Source of the DNA: Candidatus Woesearchaeota archaeon
Lineage (GTDB): Archaea; Nanobdellota; Nanobdellia; Woesearchaeales; JACQSR01
Assembly: GCA_016211215.1 (NCBI GenBank)
Contig: JACQSR010000023.1
Coordinates: 1-42,128, forward strand
DNA length: 42,128 nt
Direction of reading: 5' to 3'
Shown here in pieces: positions 1 to 9,223 of this stretch. Made by a program: the position numbers and the translations under genes. The notes under the pieces were generated by a model. The model saw only the letters and a list, made by a program, of their open reading frames with translations, searched no databases and was not told the origin of the DNA. Position 1 is the stretch's first letter, and the number at the start of each line of letters is the position of its first letter.

Positions 1-1916
1 ATCTCCACCCTGAAGGTAGCTCCGCCGTACTCGTTCTTTCCAATCATTTCCAGCTTACCGCCATACAGCTCCGCAATCTCCCTCACAATCCAAAGGCCAA
101 GGCCCTTCCCAAGGGCCCTTTCGTCCGTGTGCAGAGGCCTTATTATATCGTCCAACGGCTGCTCCACACCAATGCCGTTGTCTGCAACCTCAATAATGTT
201 CTTATCAGCTTCATTGCAGAGCCTTACATGAACGCCATTTCCGCCCTTTTTAGCTGCCTTAACAGCATTTGACAATAAGTTTCCGAGCATAAGGTGGTAG
301 TGGATGTCATCCCCTGTGAAGCCAGATGCATACTCCACAAACACCGCAACATCCGGACTTGAAGCGGCATAGCTTGTTACATAGGAATCAACTATGCGCC
401 CTATGTCAACTTTTGAATATGGATTCCTGACTGTAAATGCAGCGCTTAGGTCCTTTAGTGCGCCTCCAAGCGTCTTGATTCTTTCCGAGCTTGAGTCAAG
501 GGCCGGGCAGCACTGTTCAATGCCTGAAATGTGTGCGTCAACAGTTATATGGTATTCCTTTAGCTGGGCATTTAACGATTTCAGCGGGTCAAGCTCAAGC
601 CCATGCTCCCTGAACATGCCAAGTATTTGCCCAATCAATGATGATGCTTTCTCAAGGTAAGAATTGCCATCCCTTATTCTTCCAATTTTGCTTTCCAGAT
701 ATTCAACCTGGCCACGGACATCCTCTCCGGCAGTATTAAGATTGTGCCTCAGCATTGAAAGGACTGCCTCTTCCCTTTTTCTTAGTTCAACCAGGTCTTC
801 AAGACGTTTTACTGCGAGGGATTGGGCGGATTCGGCTCTTTGTCTTTCGCGCTCTGCTTCCTGATACTTTAATGTCAGGTCTCTTTCTCTTTCCAAGAAT
901 TTTGTGACAGTTCCTAAGATTGAACTTGTTGAATACCTTATCCTTTTTAGTAATGGAAGGTCAACCCACCTTACTTCAAAAAGGGAATAAGGTGCGCCGT
1001 AAATAACTCCCTGCTCCAAAATAGGCACATCTCTTTCCTCTCTTGGATTTATTATGCTTGGAGACTTTGCTGCAACGCCTTCAGTTATATAATACGCTTT
1101 AACAATCCTTTCAAGGTCTTTTGCAGCGGGGTCATCTCTTTCGATGAAAGTGCCATCAAAAAAAGGCTTGTCCTCAACATCAAACATCTTTTTCCAGATC
1201 AAACCTGTTCTAGTTTCCCTTGGAACAAGCACCACTTCATGGCCCACTTCTTTTCCGTCAAGGTATACAACGCCGTCAACTTCATTTGCCTGGTGCTGGA
1301 ACTGGGAGAACTGCTGATTTACAATCCTTAATGGATTGTGCCTGTTCATTTTTTCTATTACTTCAGCATCTGGCAATATTGGTGCATTGTTGTACGACAA
1401 TCTGGTAAAAGTGCCTTTTACTATCTCTTCCCACGATGTGTCTGTCCTTTCGCTGAACTCGGGGTGAACGGTATAACTGATTAATGCCCTTCCGCCTTTT
1501 GTTGAACCTTGGATTTCCAAGAGCTTGAACAAGTCAACCAAACTATAATTTTCTGCCATCTGCGGAAAGAATCCGTAAGGAATAACCAAAGGAAGCATTC
1601 TAGAAAACAATTGAAGGGTGTCGAGGGATTGGGAATCAAATGCATAATAACCTGCCCAAAAAGAGTCTCTTAGGTTATAGTTGGGAATGGAATATCTAAT
1701 ATCCCAAAGCTTTTTGCCTTCATCAAATGTAAACCATTTATCGGGGTCTAAAAAATCCTGAACTTGCTCTTTTGTCAGGCGAGAATAAAGCTGAGATGGA
1801 TCACCGTACTTAGTTATGAAATTAATGTTGCTCCGTGTATTTACTCCCCTATAAACTTTGTCGTTAGGGTTCGGATTAGTTTCCCCCTTCTTTGTTCTGA
1901 TTATTTGGAATGGCAT
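1..1916 (-). CDS. Sensor histidine kinase, C-terminus truncated by the window edge; about 300-aa N-terminal region with no obvious TM segment
   Basis: Reverse-strand ORF open to the window start; hand translation gives MPFQIIRTKKGETNPNPNDKVYRG..., LRHNLN (DHp-like H box), NLLSNAVKAA (N box), DNGIG, GKGLGLWIV (HATPase boxes). Confidence 0.85.
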   Translation of the reverse strand, partial: MPFQIIRTKKGETNPNPNDKVYRGVNTRSNINFITKYGDPSQLYSRLTKEQVQDFLDPDKWFTFDEGKKLWDIRYSIPNYNLRDSFWAGYYAFDSQSLDTLQLFSRMLPLVIPYGFFPQMAENYSLVDLFKLLEIQGSTKGGRALISYTVHPEFSERTDTSWEEIVKGTFTRLSYNNAPILPDAEVIEKMNRHNPLRIVNQQFSQFQHQANEVDGVVYLDGKEVGHEVVLVPRETRTGLIWKKMFDVEDKPFFDGTFIERDDPAAKDLERIVKAYYITEGVAAKSPSIINPREERDVPILEQGVIYGAPYSLFEVRWVDLPLLKRIRYSTSSILGTVTKFLERERDLTLKYQEAERERQRAESAQSLAVKRLEDLVELRKREEAVLSMLRHNLNTAGEDVRGQVEYLESKIGRIRDGNSYLEKASSLIGQILGMFREHGLELDPLKSLNAQLKEYHITVDAHISGIEQCCPALDSSSERIKTLGGALKDLSAAFTVRNPYSKVDIGRIVDSYVTSYAASSPDVAVFVEYASGFTGDDIHYHLMLGNLLSNAVKAAKKGGNGVHVRLCNEADKNIIEVADNGIGVEQPLDDIIRPLHTDERALGKGLGLWIVREIAELYGGKLEMIGKNEYGGATFRVE

Positions 1917-2009
1917 TAAATTTACTACTAAACAATAGGTATATTTAAAGTTTTCTAAGCTAATCGGCCATAAAGACATTATATACCTTTAAATAAAGAT
2001 ACCTTAATT

Positions 2010-2879
2010 ATGGGCACAACTATGGATAAAATAATAGATTTCCATGTCCACATCGGAAATATCTTTAGCCACGAACCGAAATATTCTGCTTTGCCGTACA
2101 AACCAGAGAGGAATTTCTACGAACTGATAAAGTTTAGGAATGTCTACTTAGGCAAATGGAACTATTTAGCGAAACCAATACTCGAGTCGATTGGAAGGAA
2201 GGATAAGTATATTGTTAGCATAGGGGATCTTCGCCAAATAATGAATTCTTATAAAATCACAAAATCAGTTGTTCACGCTCTGGAGCCATATGTTAGAAGC
2301 TTAGATGTAATAAGTGCATGTAAAAATGACAATTCTTTAATTCCTTTTTGTTCGGTTGATCCTCATGACCCGGAAAAATCTGAAAAACTAAGGATGTACA
2401 AAAAAAGGGGCGCTAAAGGGGTAAAGTTTCACCCAGTAATACAGAAGGCAGCTTTAAGCGAGTCTACGACTGTGGAACTTTTCGAAGAAGTGCAAAAAAT
2501 AAAGCTTCCAGTCTTGTGCCATTCAGGCTGGGGTCCAATTGGCGAAAGTGCGAATGGCGATATAAACTCTTTTCCTCCTTTAATCGAGCGGTTTCCACGA
2601 GTAAAGTTTATCTTGGCGCACCTTGGGATGTACCAATCAAAGAACGCCATTAGGTTGGGAGAGAGTTACCCTAATGTTTTATTTGACCTTTCATGGCAAC
2701 CGGCAGGAAATATCTCTAGAGCAATTAACCAGCTAGGTAGTAAGCGGCTTCTTTTTGGATCTGATTGGCCATTTGTTCTCCCATCTTCATCAATAGAGAT
2801 AATAAAAAATACTGTCGAGGATAAAAAAGACCAGTACAATATATTTTACGGTAACTCTTCTAGGCTTCTTGGATTGTAG
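2010..2879 (+). CDS. Amidohydrolase family (metal-dependent TIM-barrel) protein
   Basis: IIDFHVHIGN N-terminal metal motif, GAKGVKFHP, LPVLCHSGWG, ILAHLG, LLFGSDWPF. Confidence 0.85.
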   Translation: MGTTMDKIIDFHVHIGNIFSHEPKYSALPYKPERNFYELIKFRNVYLGKWNYLAKPILESIGRKDKYIVSIGDLRQIMNSYKITKSVVHALEPYVRSLDVISACKNDNSLIPFCSVDPHDPEKSEKLRMYKKRGAKGVKFHPVIQKAALSESTTVELFEEVQKIKLPVLCHSGWGPIGESANGDINSFPPLIERFPRVKFILAHLGMYQSKNAIRLGESYPNVLFDLSWQPAGNISRAINQLGSKRLLFGSDWPFVLPSSSIEIIKNTVEDKKDQYNIFYGNSSRLLGL

Positions 2880-2916
2880 CAAAAGCTTTAAATTAATAAG
2901 GACTTATTGATGACCT

Positions 2917-4269
2917 ATGTTTCGTTATATCCAAAAAGAGGCGGGTTACCTTATTAGAAGGATGGGTTTAGCTGGCCGTAGATTTAAACCCGCCATGAAT
3001 CAAATTGAAGGTTATACTCAAACAATTAAGGATGCTGGTTTGTACCCGGACAAGTTTGTTGCTTATTCTGGGCCGGACGTAAAGATGAAGGTTAGCATAA
3101 ACGGTAAAAAGCCTGTTTGGGTAACCCAATTCTGCGCCAACAATTCTTTAGGATTGGCAGTGGATCCAGAAGTTGTTAAAGCGGCAGAGAAGGCTTTGCA
3201 GGCTTATAAATCCACTTCTTGCAGTGGTTCTCCTGCTTTATGTGGTAAAATAGGCATTCATGAAGAATTGGAAGAGGAAATTGCGGGTTTCAAGCAAAAT
3301 AGATGTGCGACTTTATTTATGACTGGATGGATGGCAAACATAGCAATAGTTGATGCTATTGCCAATTTATTGCCTACCGAAGTGCCAGGTTTTAGGAACG
3401 ATGAAGACATCGTGGTTTTTAGCGACCGTTTAAATCATGCAAGCATAGTTGCTGGATTGGGAATTGCCAAGATAGAGTCAATGATGAGCAAGCATATTCA
3501 TGGCCATGTTAAGGTAATCCAGTATAACCATAATGATGTGAAAGATTTAGAAAATAAGATTAAAAAATACATACACCGAAATGAGAAACTGATGGTAGTT
3601 TCAGATGCCGTTTTTTCCATGGATGGGGATATAGCACCGCTTCCTGAAATTCTTGAGTTAGCTGGAAAATATCGTGGGGTGGTAGTTATGGATGAAGCTC
3701 ACTCTACAGGCACAATTGGAAAGACGGGAAGGGGGATTGTTGAGCATTTTGGTCTTTCCAAAAATAAGGTTGAATCAAGCGGATCTGAACTGATTCATAT
3801 GACCACCCTATCCAAGTTTGCAGCAGGTGTAGGTGGTTGTGTTATTAGCAACAATGAAGCATTTAACGATCTTATGCATATTTCTCCTTACCACATCTAT
3901 ACATCTGTATTGCCCCCATCAGTTGCTGCGGGTTGTCTTGCAGCTTTTCGAAAATTAAGGAAAAATCCACAGTTAGTAACCAAACTACAAAAGAATTCTG
4001 CTTATATGAGAAATGGGCTTAAAGAGATGGGATTTGATGTAAGGGGAGAAACGCATGTAATTCCAGTCGTATTGCCGGGAAAAACGGATGTGCACCTATT
4101 CGGCAAGGAGCTCTTTGAAAAACATAGGATTTTCGTCTCAGCAGTTTATGCATTTGCAGCATCACCCCGTTTGAGGCTAACAGCAAGCGCAATGCATACT
4201 AAGGAAGATACAGACTTATTGTTGTCGTCCATGGAAACAGTTGGCAAGAAGTTTAATGTAATTGGATGA
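2917..4269 (+). CDS. PLP-dependent alpha-oxoamine synthase family protein (KBL/ALAS/BioF/SPT/CqsA superfamily)
   Basis: CANNSLGLAVDPEVVKAA, SGSPALCGKIGIHEELEEEIA, DAVFSMDGDIAPL, VVMDEAHSTGTIG, TTLSKFAAGVGG (PLP lysine region). Confidence 0.88.
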   Translation: MFRYIQKEAGYLIRRMGLAGRRFKPAMNQIEGYTQTIKDAGLYPDKFVAYSGPDVKMKVSINGKKPVWVTQFCANNSLGLAVDPEVVKAAEKALQAYKSTSCSGSPALCGKIGIHEELEEEIAGFKQNRCATLFMTGWMANIAIVDAIANLLPTEVPGFRNDEDIVVFSDRLNHASIVAGLGIAKIESMMSKHIHGHVKVIQYNHNDVKDLENKIKKYIHRNEKLMVVSDAVFSMDGDIAPLPEILELAGKYRGVVVMDEAHSTGTIGKTGRGIVEHFGLSKNKVESSGSELIHMTTLSKFAAGVGGCVISNNEAFNDLMHISPYHIYTSVLPPSVAAGCLAAFRKLRKNPQLVTKLQKNSAYMRNGLKEMGFDVRGETHVIPVVLPGKTDVHLFGKELFEKHRIFVSAVYAFAASPRLRLTASAMHTKEDTDLLLSSMETVGKKFNVIG

Positions 4270-4344
4270 CGCATTTATATATCCCGTTTTTCTTCCGGAA
4301 ATTTTGGGAAAAGATTTATTAAGCACCTCTGATTACTCTAATCT

Positions 4345-4563
4345 ATGGTAGCAAGCAACGAGTACAGGAATTCCCTGATTCAGAGGCTGAAGATGTCGGG
4401 GCAGTCAAGAAACCTTCTGGCATTGGCGGGAGTGATAAGTACCATATCGGGAGTTGTTGGGGCCATTCCCTTCTATCTCCAGGAAAAGTTTTTGTTGGCA
4501 ACGCTCTCAACGGTATTGCTCATAGTGGGCATTATCCTATTGGCTATTGCATTCAGTGATTAG
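4345..4563 (+). CDS. Small two-TM membrane protein, unknown function
   Basis: 72-aa ORF with promoter-like AT-rich upstream region and two hydrophobic segments. Confidence 0.6.
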   Translation: MVASNEYRNSLIQRLKMSGQSRNLLALAGVISTISGVVGAIPFYLQEKFLLATLSTVLLIVGIILLAIAFSD

Positions 4564-4564
4564 A

Positions 4565-4825
4565 ATGGATGAACTAAAAAAGAACATATTGGACCTTACC
4601 TATTCTAAGTATTTGCAGTATTTCACTGCCACTATTATTGCGGTGTTCACATATTTTATAGGCCTCAGCATCACGATATTTTCAAAGCAAATTGATTTGG
4701 CAAATATTAGCCAGTCTTTAGCTGTTGCTGTCGTTAGTGTTCTATTTTTATGGGGTGCGGCCTTCTTTCTCCTGAGGTTTAAGTCAAGAATGAATAATGT
4801 CCTTTCCGAATTAAGAAATCTATAA
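4565..4825 (+). CDS. Small two-TM membrane protein, unknown function
   Basis: ORF begins 1 nt after the preceding stop (MDELKKNILDL...); two hydrophobic segments. Confidence 0.6.
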   Translation: MDELKKNILDLTYSKYLQYFTATIIAVFTYFIGLSITIFSKQIDLANISQSLAVAVVSVLFLWGAAFFLLRFKSRMNNVLSELRNL

Positions 4826-4865
4826 TCCCAAAATCTTTTTATAGCCTTGTGTTCGGTAAAGGTAT

Positions 4866-6323
4866 ATGGCTTCAAATATACCTGAATTGGTGCTTTCGAG
4901 GAGATGGATGCTCGGCTACAGAGGTAATATTTATGAGAGTTCTGAAATAAAGGACAAGGTAATAAAGTTTGCAGCTGGATTAAAGAAATCAGGGATTAAG
5001 AAAGGGGATAGGGTTGCAATCCTCTCAAAAAACAGGCCGGAATGGGTTATTGCAGACCTTGCGGTTCTTTCCTTGGGTGCAGTGGTTGTGCCGATACACT
5101 GCAATCTCGACAAAAAAACAATACAATACATACTAAATGATTCAAATCCAAAAATACTGATTACAGATAATAAAGGCTCCCTAAAAGGGGCAAGATGGAA
5201 AAGGATTATATCGATTGATGGTTCCATTGGAATCCCTTTTGAGGGTATTTACAAAGAGGGCAGTATTCAAGCCAATATAAAAAAGAATGACATCGCAACA
5301 ATAGTTTACACATCGGGAACAACCGGAAAGCCAAAGGGGGTAATTCTAACGCACAACAACATCCTAAGCAACATATCCGCAATCAGGATACCGCTTGAAA
5401 ACGATGTGCTATTGTCGTATCTCCCGCTCAGCCATATGCTCGAGCGAACAGCATTTTATTACCAGCTAACAAAGGGCAGCACAGTGCATTTCTCGGAAGG
5501 CTTTCATTCGCTGAGCGGTGAAATAAAAAAAATTAGACCGACCGTGATGACAACTGTCCCTTTGTTGCTTGAAAAAATTCATTTTCACTATCACTGGCTT
5601 CCGGAATCGTTGTTGTCTATAATCATTAAATGGAAATTGAGAAGCCTGAGATATTTTGTATGCGGCGGCGCGCATCTGAATGCAGAAACTGAAAAATTCT
5701 ACCTGAATTTGGGAATTCCGATATACACCGGCTATGGGATGACGGAAACGTCGCCAATAATATCCTTAAATGTTCCCAGCCATCATAAATTCGGAAGTGC
5801 CGGAAAAATACTAAAAGATGTTAGGGTAAAAATAGCAGGCGATGGGGAAATTCTTGTAAAGGGGCCAAACGTAATGAAGGGCTATCTTAATCTAAAGAAA
5901 AAGACGAATGAAGTGTTAAAAAAGGGGTGGTTTGCAACGGGGGACCTGGGAAAAACTGAAAACGGCTATCTGCATGTAACCGGCAGGAAAAAACATCTCC
6001 TGGTAACTTCAAGCGGGGAAAAGCTAAGCCCGGAATATGTTGAAACAAAATTAAGGGAAAGCAAGACAGTTGACGATGCTTTGATATTTGGCGATGATAA
6101 ACCCTGCATTGTGGCGTTGATAGTCACCCGCTTGTCCCAGTCGAGAGTTAAAAAAGCCATAGACAGGCTTAATGCAACATTGCCTTCCTTCATGCAAATC
6201 CACGACTTCAGAATCATCCCGAAATTCACGGATGACCTTCTGTCGATAACCCACAAGCCAAAAAGGGAAGTTATTGAAGAGAAGTATAAATATTTGATTG
6301 AGGGGATGTATAATAATGGCTGA
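4866..6323 (+). CDS. AMP-dependent synthetase/ligase (long-chain acyl-CoA synthetase type)
   Basis: TIVYTSGTTGKPKGVILTHNN, GYGMTETSPI, GWFATGDLG, GRKKHLLVTSSGEKLSPE. Confidence 0.92.
   Translation: MASNIPELVLSRRWMLGYRGNIYESSEIKDKVIKFAAGLKKSGIKKGDRVAILSKNRPEWVIADLAVLSLGAVVVPIHCNLDKKTIQYILNDSNPKILITDNKGSLKGARWKRIISIDGSIGIPFEGIYKEGSIQANIKKNDIATIVYTSGTTGKPKGVILTHNNILSNISAIRIPLENDVLLSYLPLSHMLERTAFYYQLTKGSTVHFSEGFHSLSGEIKKIRPTVMTTVPLLLEKIHFHYHWLPESLLSIIIKWKLRSLRYFVCGGAHLNAETEKFYLNLGIPIYTGYGMTETSPIISLNVPSHHKFGSAGKILKDVRVKIAGDGEILVKGPNVMKGYLNLKKKTNEVLKKGWFATGDLGKTENGYLHVTGRKKHLLVTSSGEKLSPEYVETKLRESKTVDDALIFGDDKPCIVALIVTRLSQSRVKKAIDRLNATLPSFMQIHDFRIIPKFTDDLLSITHKPKREVIEEKYKYLIEGMYNNG
6292..6311 (+). 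repeat. 20-bp direct repeat copy 1 (atttgattgaggggatgtat) inside the ligase 3' end
   Basis: 19/20 identical to 7931-7950 and 9267-9286. Confidence 0.8.
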
Positions 6324-6355
6324 CAGGGCAAAGAAAGATGTGTTGTTAGAACCTG

Positions 6356-7009
6356 TCAAGCATACCTTTTCCCGTAATCATCAAAATACTCTTCCCTTAG
6401 CCTGTCAATCTTGCCCATTATTGGTATCCTGATGCCCCGTTCAAGAAGCAAGTCCATTCTCTCCCCTATGTAGGTGATCCATACTTTGTTTCCAGATGTT
6501 TCCATCTGCCTGCTTATTTCGTCAAACATTTCATCCCAGTCAATTGCACTCTGAGCCAAGGAAATACAATCAGCAATATCCCCCTCGCGCTCTGTGAAAG
6601 TTTTGAACAGGAAAATATCTGTTGTTGAGCAAAGGAAAACTGTCAGGTGTTTCAGCACCCTTACTTTTTGAGCTCTTCTCTTCATCCCTTCGGAAAGAAC
6701 AAAACCCTTGCATACTGTTCTTTGAAACAAATCAATCCTGAAATCTCCTTTTATGAATATCTGGTTGAGGTCAAATTTACTGTATTCTGTTGAGGGAAGC
6801 TTTGTCGTGAATCCTGATTTCTTGAGAGATTTTTCTGTTGCAATAAACTCTTTACGGCTACCAACAACGATGTCTACGTCTTTTGTACCTACCTTCAGGC
6901 CGTGATAAAGCATGACAGCTCCACCGATTACGTAAAAATTCACTTTCCCATTCAATGTTCTGTCGAGCTCTTCAAATATTTCATCCAGCTGAGAAAATTC
7001 AGATATCAT
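6356..7009 (-). CDS. Nucleotidyltransferase-fold protein (AbiEii/DUF6036-like)
   Basis: FYVIGGAVMLYHGLKVGTKDVDIVVG (GG...DxD); overlaps the upstream HTH gene by 11 bp. Confidence 0.75.
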   Translation of the reverse strand: MISEFSQLDEIFEELDRTLNGKVNFYVIGGAVMLYHGLKVGTKDVDIVVGSRKEFIATEKSLKKSGFTTKLPSTEYSKFDLNQIFIKGDFRIDLFQRTVCKGFVLSEGMKRRAQKVRVLKHLTVFLCSTTDIFLFKTFTEREGDIADCISLAQSAIDWDEMFDEISRQMETSGNKVWITYIGERMDLLLERGIRIPIMGKIDRLREEYFDDYGKRYA

Positions 7010-7859
7010 AGACCTCAGCTCTCTCCTTTATCTCAGCAAGTGTGGGATAATACATTACCTTTTCACCTTGCAGAACTTTATTAATGTTGTCAATTATCCC
7101 ATGCCTCACACCTTTAAACTCTTTTTTGTGTTTGAGATAGAAAAGTGCAATGAGAATGAAGTCTCTTGCATCCCCTTCTTTTTCCGCCCTATACAGGGAA
7201 TGCAGAAACACTTCTTGCTTTGTCAGGGTCCTTTTTGGAAGGTAATACATGTAGTCCACAGGAAGCAGTTTGATGCCGAATTGTTCATATGCGGAAAATC
7301 CAGTCAGGCTTGCGTCACACTCAGTCTTTGTGGAAAAAACAACCTCCTTCTCATTTTTGTAATAGATAACGGCTCCTGGCGGGATTCTTTTATCATTGGT
7401 TTCCCCATATTTTTTTGATTCGATAAGGAACTCTTTAACTTTCGGCCAAATCTTCCCGTTAAGGAAATATCTTTTCTCAGACACGTTTATGAAACTGTTT
7501 CTTGCAGCTTCCTTTAATTTGTAGAAGACAGTGCTTCTTTTGATGCCAGTCTCCTTGGTTATTTGGAAGACTGATTTAGGCTCAAGAATTGCTGTAAACA
7601 GCTTTATGCCGCATCCTGACAGGTTATCTGCTATATTTGGCCTCCTTGAGAGTTCCTGGAGAAGAATGCTCACGTGGGTATTTTCCAAAGGGGTAATTAT
7701 GCCCTTCTCTAGTGTTGCAAAGCCTTTCTTTTCAAGAGTTTTTATGATTCTGTATATCTGGCTTTGGTCTTTGTTCAGAGCTAAAGCTATCTGAGATACT
7801 TGCCTTTTCCCTATGGCTGTCTGCCATAACACCCTCAGTTCTGTTTTTGAAAATCTCAT
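6999..7859 (-). CDS. Winged-HTH regulator, probable partner/antitoxin of the downstream nucleotidyltransferase
   Basis: Two HTH-like segments (VSQIALALNKDQSQIYRIIKTLEKKGF; VFQITKETGIKRSTVFYKLKEA); translational overlap with 6356-7009. Confidence 0.65.
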   Translation of the reverse strand: MRFSKTELRVLWQTAIGKRQVSQIALALNKDQSQIYRIIKTLEKKGFATLEKGIITPLENTHVSILLQELSRRPNIADNLSGCGIKLFTAILEPKSVFQITKETGIKRSTVFYKLKEAARNSFINVSEKRYFLNGKIWPKVKEFLIESKKYGETNDKRIPPGAVIYYKNEKEVVFSTKTECDASLTGFSAYEQFGIKLLPVDYMYYLPKRTLTKQEVFLHSLYRAEKEGDARDFILIALFYLKHKKEFKGVRHGIIDNINKVLQGEKVMYYPTLAEIKERAEVYDI

Positions 7860-7928
7860 AAATCCAATAAAATACCATTAATATTTAAATGTTTTGTATT
7901 TTTTTGTATTCTTTTGAGTTGGATACAT

Positions 7929-7953
7929 GGATTTGATTGGGGGGATGTATGCA
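7929..7953 (+). repeat. 25-bp direct repeat copy 2 (ggatttgattggggggatgtatgca)
   Basis: Identical 25/25 to 9265-9289; core matches 6292-6311 at 19/20. Confidence 0.9.
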
Positions 7954-8059
7954 TAGAAAAAGGTAACTTGCCTTTCCACATCTTGGGTGCATAGTTCTGG
8001 CAGGAATTACCGCAAGGGATTTATACTTAGAACGACTATCCATATTGGGGTAAATTGGC

Positions 8060-8641
8060 ATGTTAAAAGTCCCGGATTACCAGACTCTGGATATTACTGT
8101 CGGTTTAGGTAGGTATGGGTATGACCTTCGGTTAACTGATAAGACTAGGGCTGAATTGAAGAGAGTTGAAGAAGGTACTGAGAAGCCATTGAAGCAGTTT
8201 GGAATTGAGGAAATAGTTGTAACTATTCTCGCTGAGAACCCCGACCCAGAGTATATAGGGGGGATTCCGGTTATACTGGCAAAAAATCCTGTTGATTATG
8301 GGGCGTTGGTTGAAAGGGCCAAAGAAATGGGCGCTGTCAAGAAGCTCGGATGGATACTCTCTGTTGCAAAGCAGTGCTATGAAAAAATGGGCATTCGTTA
8401 TGGTCATGCGTTGGATGATGCAATAGAAAGATGCAGGCCCGCAAAAGATGCACCCGAGGAGATTATTGACCCTGCTTTAGGGAATCCTGCTTACATCAGG
8501 ATGGCAGTAGAAAGAAGGGAACCTATTGCAGCTGAATGGGGTATACTAACCCTCTATTTCAACCAAGGCTTTGAGAAGAAACTTGATACGTATGTTGTTC
8601 GGGACGGTCAGTATGCCGGTAGACAAAAAAGGGCTGCTTGA
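8060..8641 (+). CDS. Hypothetical protein, upstream partner of a nucleotidyltransferase-like gene
   Basis: 193-aa ORF; 3' end overlaps 8613-9164 by 29 nt. Confidence 0.6.
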   Translation: MLKVPDYQTLDITVGLGRYGYDLRLTDKTRAELKRVEEGTEKPLKQFGIEEIVVTILAENPDPEYIGGIPVILAKNPVDYGALVERAKEMGAVKKLGWILSVAKQCYEKMGIRYGHALDDAIERCRPAKDAPEEIIDPALGNPAYIRMAVERREPIAAEWGILTLYFNQGFEKKLDTYVVRDGQYAGRQKRAA

Positions 8642-9164
8642 TATTATTAACAGCTTGGATAGTATGCTATCTTCGCCAATGGAAGTAGTGCTTATTGGGG
8701 GTTCTGCAATAACCTTGCTTGGACTTAAAGAAAAGAGCAAAGATGTTGCTTTCTTTTATGGCCATATTGATGACTTTGAATTGTTTGGGCTGGTAGAGAG
8801 GTTATCCAGGGATTATGGGGGCATGAGGATAGATGTATGGCCAGTCAGTGAAATGCTTATGCACAAAGAAGGCAGGATAGTCTCACAGAAATTGCCTTCG
8901 GGCTATTTGGATATGTGCCTGAAGGTAGATAATATGGAATTCAAATATATTGATTTGAGAATCCTCAACCCCATAGACATTGTCCTAACAAAAGTTTGGC
9001 GCTTGAGTGAGGATGATATTGGGGATATAACCCATCTAGCTGAACACTACCAACTTTCCCAAGATGCGTTAAGAGAAAGATTCGAGCTCCATAAGCAAGG
9101 TTATGATGGGGATACAAGGCGATATGAGTCTAATTTCAAATCCTTGATGGAAATGTTGTTTTAA
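8613..9164 (+). CDS. Nucleotidyltransferase-like protein (DUF6036-like) with altered catalytic motif
   Basis: VVLIGGSAITLLGLKEKSKDVAFFY (DVA where DxD is expected), YIDLRILNPIDIVLTKVWRLSEDDIGDI; start taken at MPVDKKGL. Confidence 0.65.
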   Translation: MPVDKKGLLDIINSLDSMLSSPMEVVLIGGSAITLLGLKEKSKDVAFFYGHIDDFELFGLVERLSRDYGGMRIDVWPVSEMLMHKEGRIVSQKLPSGYLDMCLKVDNMEFKYIDLRILNPIDIVLTKVWRLSEDDIGDITHLAEHYQLSQDALRERFELHKQGYDGDTRRYESNFKSLMEMLF

Positions 9165-9223
9165 TGATGGGCAGAATATAGACGTGCGTGAACTTGGGTC
9201 ATATCGGTTAATGATGGGGCAAT

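Noticed and set aside
2429-2650. Antisense ORF within the amidohydrolase gene (and many similar track ORFs)
   Set aside because: Fully embedded opposite strongly supported coding genes, with no domain signature; treated as shadow ORFs
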